47,588 nucleotides of DNA from an uncultured Lachnospiraceae bacterium (GCA_902802515.1 CADCMM010000016.1:1-47588); one strand, 5' to 3'. Counted from the first letter of the stretch, positions 1-8,539 are shown. Made by a program: numbers and translations. The notes: a model not told the origin generated them from the letters alone.

Positions 1-1
1 A

Positions 2-1327
2 ATTGATGGTAATTTCTACAAAGATAAAGAATTAGTTAATTGCGAATTGCGTGGAAGGCAAAAATTGCTTCCTTGCCAGCAATATAAATTGATGTTATTG
101 AAGAAAAACATTATTTTCCAGAATGAAGTTGCCTCCTTTGCATATAGTCTATTGAAAGAGTATCCAATTATAGCAACCGCGATAGTGGAACGGTTTCCCG
201 TAATTATTATCGACGAAGCTCAGGATACATCTGATGAACAGATGGCGGTGTTTGATTTATTAACTGATGCAGGAATTCAGTCAATATTCTTGGTAGGAGA
301 TCCGGATCAGGCAATATATGAATGGAGAAATGCAAATCCTGAGTGCTTTAAAAAGAAAATGGAATTGGACACATGGAAATTGATTGAGCTAACTGGAAAT
401 TTTCGGAGTTCACAAAATATATGTAATGCTACTGCGGCTTTTTCTGCTACTTTACAGGGAAATAGCGTGAATAGGGCATTGGGGATATACAAAAACGAGG
501 TAGAAAAACCGGTATTACTTTTAACGAATAATAATACTGAAGATGACATAATAGGTTATTTTTTAGAAAAATGTAGAGACATGGGAATTACTATTAATGC
601 CGATAATGTTGCGGTACTCACAAGAGGACGAATCTATTCGGATACGAATGTAACAGGCTTGTGGAAAAGTAAAGAAATAGAATTATTCGCGAAAGCAGCT
701 TATGAATGGACTTATGGATCACGAAGGAAAGCTTATGGTGATATGTCAAAAGCATCTTTTAAAGTGATCATTGGCGAAGAAGTAGAAGATCATTTGATGA
801 GACAGCGGATAGGAGAATATACAGACGAGGAGAAGTGGAAAAATTTCGTTGTGGAAGTTTTCTCACTTTTACCGGATGTTAATATGGGGGTTGCAGATTG
901 GGTGAATGAATTTGCGAATATGTACTGTGGAGTATTAGAAGAGTATGGATTTCAATTTCTGCCCGGAAGATCAAGTAAAGACATTTTTAAGATAAAAACT
1001 AGAGATGGCAAGAGTCCTAATTTTAAAAAAATACCATTAAAAAATTATTTTGAGAAGAAGGCAGAGGGGGATTATACACGTTCGTCTATCCATGGAGTCA
1101 AGGGTGAAACATATGATGCGGTACTAATTTATATAAAGAGTAAAACAGGAAAAACACTTACTCCAAAATTTTTGATGGAAGGGGATTTGGAAGATGAATT
1201 AATGCGTATTGCTTATGTTGCAATGACAAGACCAAGGCGTTTATTAATGATCGCGATGCCGGAAAATAAAAAATTGAAAAAATATACGAGATTTCCTGTA
1301 GATAAATGGGATTATATACATATATAA
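2..1327 (+). CDS. UvrD/Rep-family (SF1) DNA helicase, 5' end outside window
   Basis: The reading frame is open to the left edge, so this is the C-terminal ~440 residues of a longer protein; the Walker A motif must lie upstream. Visible SF1A motifs, in order: Walker B IIIDEAQDT, motif III VGDPDQAIYEWR, motif IV NFRSSQNI, motif V SIHGVKGETYDAVL and motif VI AYVAMTRPRR. These give an ATP-driven 3'-5' DNA translocase of the UvrD type. The distance from motif II to the C-terminus is short and there is no large 2B insertion, which resembles the GajB subunit of Gabija defence. A restriction-modification operon converges on it, as expected in a defence island. The Gabija assignment is inference: the gene before it (gajA would be an OLD-family nuclease) is not in the window. 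The helicase family call is firm. Confidence 0.85.
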   Translation: MDGNFYKDKELVNCELRGRQKLLPCQQYKLMLLKKNIIFQNEVASFAYSLLKEYPIIATAIVERFPVIIIDEAQDTSDEQMAVFDLLTDAGIQSIFLVGDPDQAIYEWRNANPECFKKKMELDTWKLIELTGNFRSSQNICNATAAFSATLQGNSVNRALGIYKNEVEKPVLLLTNNNTEDDIIGYFLEKCRDMGITINADNVAVLTRGRIYSDTNVTGLWKSKEIELFAKAAYEWTYGSRRKAYGDMSKASFKVIIGEEVEDHLMRQRIGEYTDEEKWKNFVVEVFSLLPDVNMGVADWVNEFANMYCGVLEEYGFQFLPGRSSKDIFKIKTRDGKSPNFKKIPLKNYFEKKAEGDYTRSSIHGVKGETYDAVLIYIKSKTGKTLTPKFLMEGDLEDELMRIAYVAMTRPRRLLMIAMPENKKLKKYTRFPVDKWDYIHI

Positions 1328-1340
1328 ATAAAATGTTAAG

Positions 1341-1379
1341 AGTACCTTGCATTTGATGTGGAATCAGATGCAAGGTACT
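1341..1379. terminator. Perfect hairpin between convergent genes
   Basis: Twelve-base arms AGTACCTTGCAT / ATGCAAGGTACT surround a 15-nt loop, between the helicase stop and the end of the convergent AlbA-type gene. There is no strong T-run on either side, so it may stabilise 3' ends or act as a weak bidirectional terminator. Confidence 0.5.
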
Positions 1380-1419
1380 AATGAGGGGGTAGTATATAGA
1401 AGAATAAAGAGAGTGAAAA

Positions 1420-2988
1420 TTACGATTGTGTTATCCATTTTCCATTCCGGCTAAATCCGATAAACTCTGCGATGCCGGCCTCTTTCATTCGTGTGAGTTC
1501 TTTTTTTACCGCATACATGGATGCCCCTGTTTGACGAGCTATTTCTTTTCTGGTAATATGCTCGTCATTGCGGATTAGAGAAAGAATTTTATTTTCCAAT
1601 GATTCATTTTCAAATGATTCTAAATTCGGGGCCGATGGGGTCGAACTTGGGACCGATGGGGTCGAATTTGGGGTCGATGGAGCCGAATTTGAGGTCGATG
1701 GGGTCGAACTTGGGGTTGATGGGTCCGATTCAACTTCATCCTCTTGCTTTATGAACATTGTCAAGGTCACTTGATTTAAAAGCGTATCCTCAGAAAGTTC
1801 CGGTTCTGGCCATCCTTCTGTAGCCCATGCAGCAAGAATAGCAGGGAACCCGGATCCGGCATTGTCGCCAAAGCCGACAAATCTCAACATGGTCTGCATT
1901 CTTGGATTCCGTGGCTTGGAGTTACCACCTTTGTAAATTTCGAATTTGGGCAATTTTAGGATACCTGGATTTGTAAAGGTAAAGCCATCTGCCTTTTTGA
2001 TTACTTTTAAGGTTCCTTCAGTCTGATAATCTGAATGAATAATCAGATTTACCAGTGCCTCCCTGACCGCTTTATGCTGCGGGGTATCGTCAATTCGCTG
2101 AATCCCTTCCAACTTGAACGGTTTCTTCAAATCTGCCGTGAGTTTCGGAGTGACTTTTTGGAAGAAGTTGAAGAGATTGTTTTCCCATGTACCATCGTAT
2201 GTGATGCGGTCATTCCAACGGACATCGGGAGTAACATGGACTTCTTCGCGGTAATCCATGAAAATCTGGTCAAATTCATCGCGTATAGGAAGGCCTTTTC
2301 CGAACATGAGAAGTCCTGCCATCGTCAGACCTTCAATATTCTTACGACGGTCACGACGATAACCGCCAAGCTGCTCCAGAAACTCCTGATCGTTTAGATC
2401 ATTCCATATATGTTCCGGCTGGATGGTACGGAATAAGCGGCGGTAGCGTTTTAATGTATCGGCGTCAATATCATCCATCGTGTAGTATTCCATAATCAGG
2501 CTATCATTACCATCTGGATTCTGGTCACGGTACATTGCACGAATCTCTGCTTCGGAACAATGATAGTCGCCCTCATGATTTCGTTTAAAGCTACCCTTGA
2601 AGGGATTCTCGCCAGTATAAACAGGTCGAAGCGTATAGCTTGCCCTCGGAACCTCAATGACAACGATAGTAGTACCTTCAAAGTCAAGAGGATACACATC
2701 TTCATCTACCAGAAGGTTTACATTAACCTTGTTTCCATTAATCGTGTTCCAAAAGTCCGTGATGATTTTATTTGAATCGTATACGCCGGTTATCGTAAAA
2801 TGCTTTTCAGGATCAGGCTCTTTTAGATTTTCGTGGATACCAAGCAGAATCATTCCACCATTTGTATTGGCAAAGGCAGAATACGTCTCAAAGATTGATT
2901 TCGGAACCTGTGATTCCGCCTCTTTACATTCTAGATTTACTTTTTCTCCATTTTTAAGAAGGGATTTGATTTCATCAATCGTAAACAT
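1420..2988 (-). CDS. AlbA/Schlafen-type ATP-binding protein with C-terminal winged helix
   Basis: The 522-residue protein has an N-terminal AlbA_2 (Schlafen-like divergent AAA) domain at about residues 1-130, recognisable from VNLECKEAES and FANTNGGMILLGI. A middle region follows, then an HATPase_c_4-like domain at about 300-410 (REALVNLIIHSDY, then a GSGFPAIL loop). A Pro/Ser/Thr linker made of 7-residue repeats spans about 430-465, and a winged helix-turn-helix at about 475-520 contains ITRKEIARQTGASMYAVKKEL. The family is usually annotated as transcriptional regulator or ATP-binding protein and often sits in defence islands and next to restriction systems. Here it starts 4 bp after the methyltransferase stop, so it is the third gene of the xre-RM operon. 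Its role is unknown; nucleic-acid binding is inferred from the HTH and Schlafen fold. Confidence 0.8.
   Translation of the reverse strand: MFTIDEIKSLLKNGEKVNLECKEAESQVPKSIFETYSAFANTNGGMILLGIHENLKEPDPEKHFTITGVYDSNKIITDFWNTINGNKVNVNLLVDEDVYPLDFEGTTIVVIEVPRASYTLRPVYTGENPFKGSFKRNHEGDYHCSEAEIRAMYRDQNPDGNDSLIMEYYTMDDIDADTLKRYRRLFRTIQPEHIWNDLNDQEFLEQLGGYRRDRRKNIEGLTMAGLLMFGKGLPIRDEFDQIFMDYREEVHVTPDVRWNDRITYDGTWENNLFNFFQKVTPKLTADLKKPFKLEGIQRIDDTPQHKAVREALVNLIIHSDYQTEGTLKVIKKADGFTFTNPGILKLPKFEIYKGGNSKPRNPRMQTMLRFVGFGDNAGSGFPAILAAWATEGWPEPELSEDTLLNQVTLTMFIKQEDEVESDPSTPSSTPSTSNSAPSTPNSTPSVPSSTPSAPNLESFENESLENKILSLIRNDEHITRKEIARQTGASMYAVKKELTRMKEAGIAEFIGFSRNGKWITQS
1631..1735. repeat. 21-bp tandem repeat inside the AlbA-type gene
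   Basis: Four clear 21-bp units begin at 1631, 1652, 1673 and 1694, with a fifth degenerate unit from 1715; the unit is close to GTCGATGGGGTCGAACTTGG plus one G. On the coding strand each unit encodes a heptad of the form PSTPNST or PSVPSST, forming a flexible Pro/Ser/Thr linker between the ATPase-like domain and the winged helix. The 21-bp length keeps frame, so copy-number changes alter linker length only. Confidence 0.9.
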
Positions 2989-2992
2989 GGTA

Positions 2993-5761
2993 TCACCGTC
3001 CTTCCGTCAATTTCTGATACATTTTCATTAATTCCGCTACACAGTCAGATTCGGTAAAGCCTTTAATCGGAAAACCGTAAGCTTGCATGACGGCACGGTC
3101 ATTATTTTGGTGAGCTTTGCGTAGTTCCGGTGGCATGGTTAATTCATCATATAAGTCGGCAAGAGAAGAATCTGGGTATAGTGCTCTTGCATCAAGGATA
3201 GCCTGTGCGGTTTGCTCAATCTTAGCCTGTTGTTCTAATGTTGGTTGAGACCACGGAAAATTATTATAAACAACTTTTCCTGAGTACTGATAATCGCTTT
3301 TCATCCGTCCAGCAACGGTTCTCATCCATGCCATGTGAATATTAGATATTAATACTCCGAATTCATACAATGACGCATTGGGAACTATTAAAGCACTACC
3401 ATTTACTATTATTTCTGGATTTACATAACAAATCGGAATATATCGGCGGGTTTCAGAGGATACTTTAGGTATAACCAGCATTTTTGCATTTGGCTGTCGA
3501 ATTTCCCCAAATAGTGTTGGGGTATTAGCAAGGGCTAAAGTCTGTGGACGATTACTGCTTTTTCGAAATTCTGCGGTTGCTTGGATTCTTTTCATTATAA
3601 AACTTGATTTTTGAATATCTTTAGGAGAGGCTTCAACTAGCCATAAGCACCATCTTTCTTTGTTCCTGAGAAGTTCCACGCCTCCAACATATTTGCGGAT
3701 AAACTTTATATTGTCTGGATTTTCTTTCAGTAAGTTGTCGACATCCTCTTTTTCAAGAATTAAATTTCCATCATCAATGGGCATGCTTCCATATTGAATT
3801 TCTGTAACAGGGCATATTGGTATATTTCTATTTTCGATAAAAACAGTTGGTGCATCTACAAGGTACGGATTAATATTTGTAGCAATTTTGGTCTGCGAAT
3901 CATTTAAAAAAATGTACATAGGCTTGAGAGATATAGCACAGCTAAAACCAATAATAACACAGTGCACATGTGCCTTTAAACTTGCTTCACTATCCCACCG
4001 AAATGTTCTGTATGCAAAATCAATATGCACACCATCTTGATAAAGTAATTTCCAAAAGACAGGTGCTTGCTCGCCTTGTGTGATTGAGTTTGTTGAAACG
4101 AAAGCACTTCGAATGGTGGTTCCCTGTATAAGCAGAGAAGCTTTTTTGTACCAACCTGTTACATAATCCAGATTTCCGATACCTTTTGCTGACGACGCAA
4201 AAACTGAAACAAGATCATTTTTTTGAACTTTATTTTGCTCTTTTTTGCCAACAAACGGAGGATTTCCCATAATATAATTCAACTTCTGTTTTGGTACAAT
4301 TTCCTCCCAATCCAGCCTTAAAGCATTTCCCTCAATAATATTGGCATTTGTTTTCAATGGAAGAAAATCCAGATTCATCAGTACGATTTCTTCCGTTTCT
4401 TTCATCATCTGGCTTTCGGCAATCCAAAGAGCGGTCTTGGCAACGGTGACAGCAAAATCATTAATCTCTATTCCGTAGAATTGACTGATAGAAACCTTAA
4501 TCGGATCAGCTACGCCCATGACCATCTGCTCGCCTTGCAGCATACGGATCACTTCATTTTCCAGACGACGAACGGACAAATAGGTTTCCGTAAGGAAATT
4601 ACCGCTTCCGGCAGCAGGGTCCAGCCAGCAAAGAGAGGCCAGCTTATTTTGAAAATCCTTCAGTTTTTGTGTGCGAGTACGCTCAACAGTAATCGCAACA
4701 ATTTCTTCCAGTTCTTTTTTTAGATCATCCAGAAACAAAGGGTCAATTACTTTATGAATATTCTCGATGGAAGTATAATGCATTCCACCGGAACGGCGTG
4801 TTTCCGGATTCAGTGTTGATTCAAATACAGCACCAAAAATAGTTGGGCTGATTTCTGACCAGTCAAAGTCATCGCTGGCTTTTGTAAGCAGAAGTGTACG
4901 GATCTCATCTGCAAATTGCGGGATCACAATATTTTCGTCAGCAAACAGACCACCGTTCACATAAGGAAAAGCAGCCAGTTCCGGTTCCAGATATTCGTCT
5001 CTGTCTTCCGGCTTTGTATCCAGAATTTCAAATAGTTCTTTCAGCGCCTTACGCATATGATGCGCGTCAAATGCTGCCAGATAATCGTGGAACATTCCTC
5101 TGTGTCCAAAGATACCGGCATCCTCTGCATATAAGCAGAATACGAGACGGACGCAAAGGACATTCAGACTTTTTAATGTCTTTTCACTTTTCGGATCATT
5201 GTATTGTTCCAGAAGGGCGTCATAGATCAAACCGACAATTTCGCCGGCAGCAATCGAGACCTCCATCTCTTTCTTTAAATGTTCGTTTCCGGTTTCTGTC
5301 AGGAAAGACAAACGATAATATTCTTTATCCAGATTCGCCAATTCGATAACTTCCGGTTCACCTCCCGGACGTTCCATATCGTAAACGTGAAAAGTCTGGA
5401 AGTTACAGGTCACAATCCAGCGGGGCCTCTGTGAGTATGGAAGTTCCGCAGAGTAGCGCTTTGCCTGCTGAAATGGGGTGAGCAGAGTACCATCTGACTG
5501 CTTGATTGGTTTCATCAGATCTTTGTGAGAACCTTTCTGTTCAATCATGACATGAGTAGACGGAATCATACCGTCAATAAAACTGGTATTATCCAGATGT
5601 ACCTGATCTTCAAAATTGATAAATTTTTCGGGCTGATCTACACCAAGGATTTCTTGAAGAAGAGACAACCAGAATTTCTGGCTTTCGCCTTTTTCATATC
5701 CTTTATCTTTCCAATAATTGGCAAATTCTTTTGCCGCTTTTTTCTGTTGCGCATCCGTCAT
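2993..5761 (-). CDS. MmeI-like type IIL restriction endonuclease / adenine-N6 methyltransferase
   Basis: At 922 residues the protein matches the single-chain MmeI family in length and layout. The N-terminal region carries a PD-(D/E)xK-like set, D63 (FIDG) followed by E74-Q-K76, the expected nuclease residues. The SAM-binding motif DPAAGSGNF lies near residue 380 and the adenine-methyltransferase motif NPPF near residues 500-503. The remainder should hold the target-recognition domain and C-terminal helices. In this family one polypeptide methylates one strand of an asymmetric site and cuts about 20 bp away, and no separate specificity subunit is needed. The gene lies 2 bp after a small XRE regulator and 4 bp before the AlbA-type gene, on the same strand. 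The recognition sequence cannot be read by eye. BREX PglX and type I HsdM were considered; length, the ExK motif and the absence of hsdS/hsdR favour MmeI. Confidence 0.85.
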   Translation of the reverse strand: MTDAQQKKAAKEFANYWKDKGYEKGESQKFWLSLLQEILGVDQPEKFINFEDQVHLDNTSFIDGMIPSTHVMIEQKGSHKDLMKPIKQSDGTLLTPFQQAKRYSAELPYSQRPRWIVTCNFQTFHVYDMERPGGEPEVIELANLDKEYYRLSFLTETGNEHLKKEMEVSIAAGEIVGLIYDALLEQYNDPKSEKTLKSLNVLCVRLVFCLYAEDAGIFGHRGMFHDYLAAFDAHHMRKALKELFEILDTKPEDRDEYLEPELAAFPYVNGGLFADENIVIPQFADEIRTLLLTKASDDFDWSEISPTIFGAVFESTLNPETRRSGGMHYTSIENIHKVIDPLFLDDLKKELEEIVAITVERTRTQKLKDFQNKLASLCWLDPAAGSGNFLTETYLSVRRLENEVIRMLQGEQMVMGVADPIKVSISQFYGIEINDFAVTVAKTALWIAESQMMKETEEIVLMNLDFLPLKTNANIIEGNALRLDWEEIVPKQKLNYIMGNPPFVGKKEQNKVQKNDLVSVFASSAKGIGNLDYVTGWYKKASLLIQGTTIRSAFVSTNSITQGEQAPVFWKLLYQDGVHIDFAYRTFRWDSEASLKAHVHCVIIGFSCAISLKPMYIFLNDSQTKIATNINPYLVDAPTVFIENRNIPICPVTEIQYGSMPIDDGNLILEKEDVDNLLKENPDNIKFIRKYVGGVELLRNKERWCLWLVEASPKDIQKSSFIMKRIQATAEFRKSSNRPQTLALANTPTLFGEIRQPNAKMLVIPKVSSETRRYIPICYVNPEIIVNGSALIVPNASLYEFGVLISNIHMAWMRTVAGRMKSDYQYSGKVVYNNFPWSQPTLEQQAKIEQTAQAILDARALYPDSSLADLYDELTMPPELRKAHQNNDRAVMQAYGFPIKGFTESDCVAELMKMYQKLTEGR

Positions 5762-5763
5762 TA

Positions 5764-5991
5764 CTATTTACCTGCTTCCTGTTCAATATTGTCCGGAATA
5801 AATTCTAAAACCTCATCTACACCACAATCTAATACCACACATATTTTTTCGATGCTTTCCATGGAGATATATTCATTGCGCTTTAAGCGTGTCATGATGT
5901 TCAGACTGATTTCCGCTTTCCTCGCAAGTTGAGCGTTGCTCATATCTATATCTATCAATCGATGAAATAATCTTTTGTAACTGACCGCCAT
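5764..5991 (-). CDS. XRE/Cro-CI family small regulator (controller-like)
   Basis: The protein is 75 residues and consists almost entirely of a Cro/CI helix-turn-helix: MSNAQLARKAEISLNIMTRL fits helix 2-turn-recognition helix, followed by SMESIEKICVVLDCGVDEVL. It starts at ATG 5991 after a GAGGAGG ribosome site and ends 2 bp before the MmeI-like gene. By position it is probably the controller protein of that restriction-modification operon, binding its own promoter to delay or limit enzyme expression. No operator repeats were obvious in the promoter. Confidence 0.85.
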   Translation of the reverse strand: MAVSYKRLFHRLIDIDMSNAQLARKAEISLNIMTRLKRNEYISMESIEKICVVLDCGVDEVLEFIPDNIEQEAGK

Positions 5992-6027
5992 CAGGACCTC
6001 CTCGAATATGTATAAAAGAATAAAATT

Positions 6028-6056
6028 ACTATATCACAAATTCGGGAGTTCTTCAA
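6028..6056 (-). promoter_or_regulatory. Promoter of the xre-RM-AlbA operon
   Basis: On the minus strand, TTGAAG (6051-6056) and TATAGT (6028-6033) are separated by 17 bp. The -10 lies about 37 bp upstream of the XRE start codon. This is a good sigma-A match. Confidence 0.7.
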
Positions 6057-6642
6057 TGATTTTAAGAATGTTATTTGGTAAAAGAATTCGATCCGCAATG
6101 CGATAGCATTAGCGGCTGCGACCACTTTTTAGTGGAAGCCAATTTAAAAAATCTTTGATTTTTTGTAACCGAGGGATTGGGGAGCGGATTCCCCAACCAG
6201 TTTGCCGGGCAGAAAAAACTCCAAAATGGAGTTATTGGCTGCCATCGGCGTATCTGGCTCTTTTAGTCAGTCACTTCTTTTTTTAGAAAAAATCCCTATA
6301 TTGAATGCCTTTCAATTCTTTACTTATCCCAATAAGAATCTTTTGCAATGAAAGTCCGACAGAAAAATTTTCGTTTTGAGGTTTCCTATAAGGCTCTAAA
6401 TTTTATGACTTGTGGAAGGAGAGTTTTTTGCTTTCCATGCGCTGCATGAATGGAATAAAGAAATCTACTCTCTGAAAAGTCCTCTCATAAATAGCAATCG
6501 GAAAACGCGAAAAAACAAGTTTTTTGAAAAAATTTTTTTCTAAATACTTTCAAAACCACACTTTTCGAATGCTATTAGTGAGGAAACACGTTAAAGGCGG
6601 AGTTGCCTGAAAAGATTTGAGTAAATGACAGGGGGTGAGATC
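6057..6642. other. Gene-free AT-rich stretch, probable remnant of an integrative element
   Basis: No convincing coding frame exists here. The stretch contains a hairpin TTGGGGA-N6-TCCCCAA near 6178-6197 and A/T-rich runs near 6510-6550. The phrase around 6170-6210 (accgagggattggggag...ccccaaccagtttgccgggca) resembles sequence I associate with Firmicute conjugative transposons, but this is recollection, not a search. It directly precedes the excisionase/integrase pair, so it is likely the eroded interior of the element. Confidence 0.4.
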
Positions 6643-6837
6643 ATGCGACAGACGAAAGAGCGAAAAACAGAAAATCCGCTGATGGTCGATATTGAGGGAC
6701 TGGCAGCGATGCTCTCCTGCGGAACGGCCACGGCAAAGAAGATCGGCGAGCTGGCAGGAGCGAGAGTTTCGGTTGGCAGACGGGTTTTGTATTCTGTGAA
6801 CCGGGTGCAGAAGTATCTGGATGCGATAGCGGAATGA
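6643..6837 (+). CDS. Excisionase-like small DNA-binding protein
   Basis: The 64-residue product begins at ATG 6643, chosen because AGGGGGTGAGA sits just upstream; an ATG at 6625 has no ribosome site. Features are a basic N-terminus, then DIEGLAAMLSCGTATAKKIG, which reads as a MerR/excisionase-type winged helix, and a closing VLYSVNRVQKYLDAIAE, the arrangement seen in small excisionases upstream of Tn916-class integrases. It lies 220 bp ahead of the integrase on the same strand. The role would be to direct integrase toward excision. Confidence 0.75.
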   Translation: MRQTKERKTENPLMVDIEGLAAMLSCGTATAKKIGELAGARVSVGRRVLYSVNRVQKYLDAIAE

Positions 6838-7057
6838 ATCCTGACGGATTCATCTGATGTCTCAAAGCCGACGGCTCCCACGCCTTCGGCATGGGCAGAA
6901 GCGGAGTGAAAAGAAAAATGAATAAATTGAATATCGAAAAATTATCGGTATCTTATTCCTTTTGCAGACCGGATATGATAAGATAGATGCGACAAGACAA
7001 AAATCATTCCAACCGCAAAGGAGAGAGGATCTGAAACTTGCAGAAAGGAATGATTTT

Positions 7058-8320
7058 ATGGCTAGAAAAGATAATAAAGGAAGGAATTTACGAAACGGAG
7101 AAAACCAGAGAGCAGACGGACGCTATATGTACCGTTACCTGGATGAGATGACCGGGAAGCGTGTTACGATCTATGATACAGACCTTGCATCACTGAGAAA
7201 GAGGGAGAAGGAAATCGAGAAGGATTTGGACGATCAGTTACTTACAGATTCTTTCGCCCGAAAAATGACATTGAACTCTCTCTTTGAACGGTACATGGCA
7301 ACGAAGGAACTGAAAGAACGAACCAGACGGAACTACCTCAATATGTGGAAAATCCGTGTACGGGATGAAATCGGAAATATCCGTGTCGTTCAGTTGAAAG
7401 CGTCGCATATCCGTGTGTTCTACTCAAAACTCTCAAAAGAAGGATTAAAGCACAACACGATCAAATATCTTCATACGATGATCTTTCCGGCACTGGAGAT
7501 GGCGGTGAATGATGACATCATCCGGAAGAATCCGGCGAAGGGTGTTCTGGAAGATTATGGAGAAGCTGCGAATGTCCGGGAAGCACTGACGGTTCATCAG
7601 CAGGAGAGACTTTTAAAGTTTGTCGCCAACAGCAAAACTTACAGTGTACATCTTCCGATGATTCAGATCATGCTCGGAACTGCGTGCAGGTGTGGAGAGA
7701 TTATCGCCCTCACATGGTCTGACATAAATATGAAGACCAGAGAGGTGACCATCAGTGGCGCACTGACATATCACAATAGTGGAGAAGGTTATCAGTTCCA
7801 TTCCGGTTCAACCAAAACCGAGGCGGGACTTAGAACGATTCCCATGACCGATATGGTTTACGAAGCATTTAAAAAACAGCGCGAGCTGAATTTCATGCTT
7901 GGTAAGAGGAGCGATGTGGAGATCGGTGACCGGAAAGGCTTTATCTTTCTTTCAAAGAATGGCAGACCGCTTATGCCAGAAGGTGTCAATAGTTTTCTGA
8001 GGAATATCGTAAATGCTTATAACAGGCAGGAACGGAAAACTGCGGAAAGAGAAAACCGGGAGCCGGAACTGATGCCGCATATCTCGGCACACATCCTCAG
8101 ACACACCGGCTGCACCAGAATGGCGGAGCGCGGTGTTGATCCAAAAGTTATGCAGTATGTGATGGGGTGCTGCGTGCCAGTGGCACGCGTTTAGCACCGA
8201 CCGGAGCGGAGCGTAGACCATGCAGATATTGGAGTTACGATGAATGTATATAATCACATCGCGGACATGGGCAGGGTGGAAACGGAAATCGCAAAAATGA
8301 ATGTTTCCGTGGCTGTGTAA
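7058..8320 (+). pseudogene. Tn916-class tyrosine recombinase, interrupted before its catalytic tyrosine
   Basis: Start ATG 7058 follows AGAAAGGA. The N-terminus (MARKDNKGRNLRNGENQRADGRYMYRY, given in part) is the arm-binding domain of Tn916-like integrases. A SAM-like core-binding domain covers roughly residues 70-170. In the catalytic domain the first arginine is in TACRCGEIIAL and the HxxR box is in AHILRHTGCT. After codon 370 (VMG) comes a 51-bp in-frame insertion with a TAG at 8192-8194, so the product ends GCCVPVARV. The remaining codons resume at 8219 as HADIGVTMNVYNHIADMG and run to TAA 8318-8320; the nucleophilic tyrosine (NVYNHI) is in this detached tail. Unless the stop is bypassed, the integrase should be inactive and the island fixed. 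Confidence 0.85.
8168..8218. repeat. 51-bp palindromic insertion in the integrase gene
   Basis: The insertion lies between the GGG and CAT codons of the VMG-HADIG segment, with boundaries uncertain by a base or two. It contains nested inverted repeats, GGTGCT...AGCACC around GCGTGCC-AGT-GGCACGC, followed by GACCGGAGCGGAGCGTAGAC. Its length is 17 codons, so frame is kept, with one TAG inside. It looks like a small non-coding palindromic mobile repeat; no second copy was seen in this window. Confidence 0.75.
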
Positions 8321-8443
8321 AAAAAAGTTTTGAAAAAAAGGTGTAAAATTGGTGTAAAATCCGAAAATCAAGCAAATAATAGGTATCAATAAGTCTTGTG
8401 AAGCCCGTGTTTATGCGGCCTCACAAAAAATTCACAGAATTTG

Positions 8444-8470
8444 TTAGCACTCACGCTTGACGAGTGCTAA
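8444..8470 (+). promoter_or_regulatory. CIRCE operator (HrcA binding site)
   Basis: TTAGCACTC (8444-8452), nine spacer bases and GAGTGCTAA (8462-8470) match the CIRCE consensus TTAGCACTC-N9-GAGTGCTAA exactly. HrcA bound here would cover the -35 box of the overlapping promoter and repress the thioesterase-lon operon until heat or protein-folding stress. Confidence 0.95.
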
Positions 8471-8485
8471 CAAATGTGGTATAAC
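8457..8485 (+). promoter_or_regulatory. Sigma-A promoter of the thioesterase-lon operon
   Basis: TTGACG (8457-8462) and TATAAC (8480-8485) are separated by 17 bp. The -35 overlaps the spacer and right arm of the CIRCE element, which places HrcA in direct competition with RNA polymerase. Confidence 0.85.
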
Positions 8486-8510
8486 AGAATAGACAGGAAA
8501 GTGCTCTAAG

Positions 8511-8539
8511 CAGGATGTCTTTACTGACATTCTGTTTTT
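8511..8539 (+). terminator. Leader hairpin with T-run (possible attenuator)
   Basis: CAGGATGTC-tttact-GACATTCTG (8511-8534) forms a 9-bp stem with one G-U pair and is followed by TTTTTG. It lies inside the ~100-nt leader between the CIRCE promoter and the thioesterase start. It has the form of an intrinsic terminator; whether it attenuates is unknown. Confidence 0.5.

Noticed and set aside
1631..1735. Regular 21-bp units considered as a short CRISPR array
   Set aside because: Units are contiguous with no spacers, lie within a coding gene and encode a periodic linker.
2993..5761. Reading the 922-residue methyltransferase as BREX PglX
   Set aside because: It is shorter than PglX, has an N-terminal D-ExK nuclease motif and has no brx neighbours; MmeI-like fits better. 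True PglX sequence is at 20967-22850.
8168..8218. Group I/II intron or T4 gene 60-type bypass as explanation for the insert
   Set aside because: At 51 bp it is far too short for an intron, and no matching take-off and landing codons flank it; a palindromic repeat insertion is simpler. Bypass is left only as a testable alternative.
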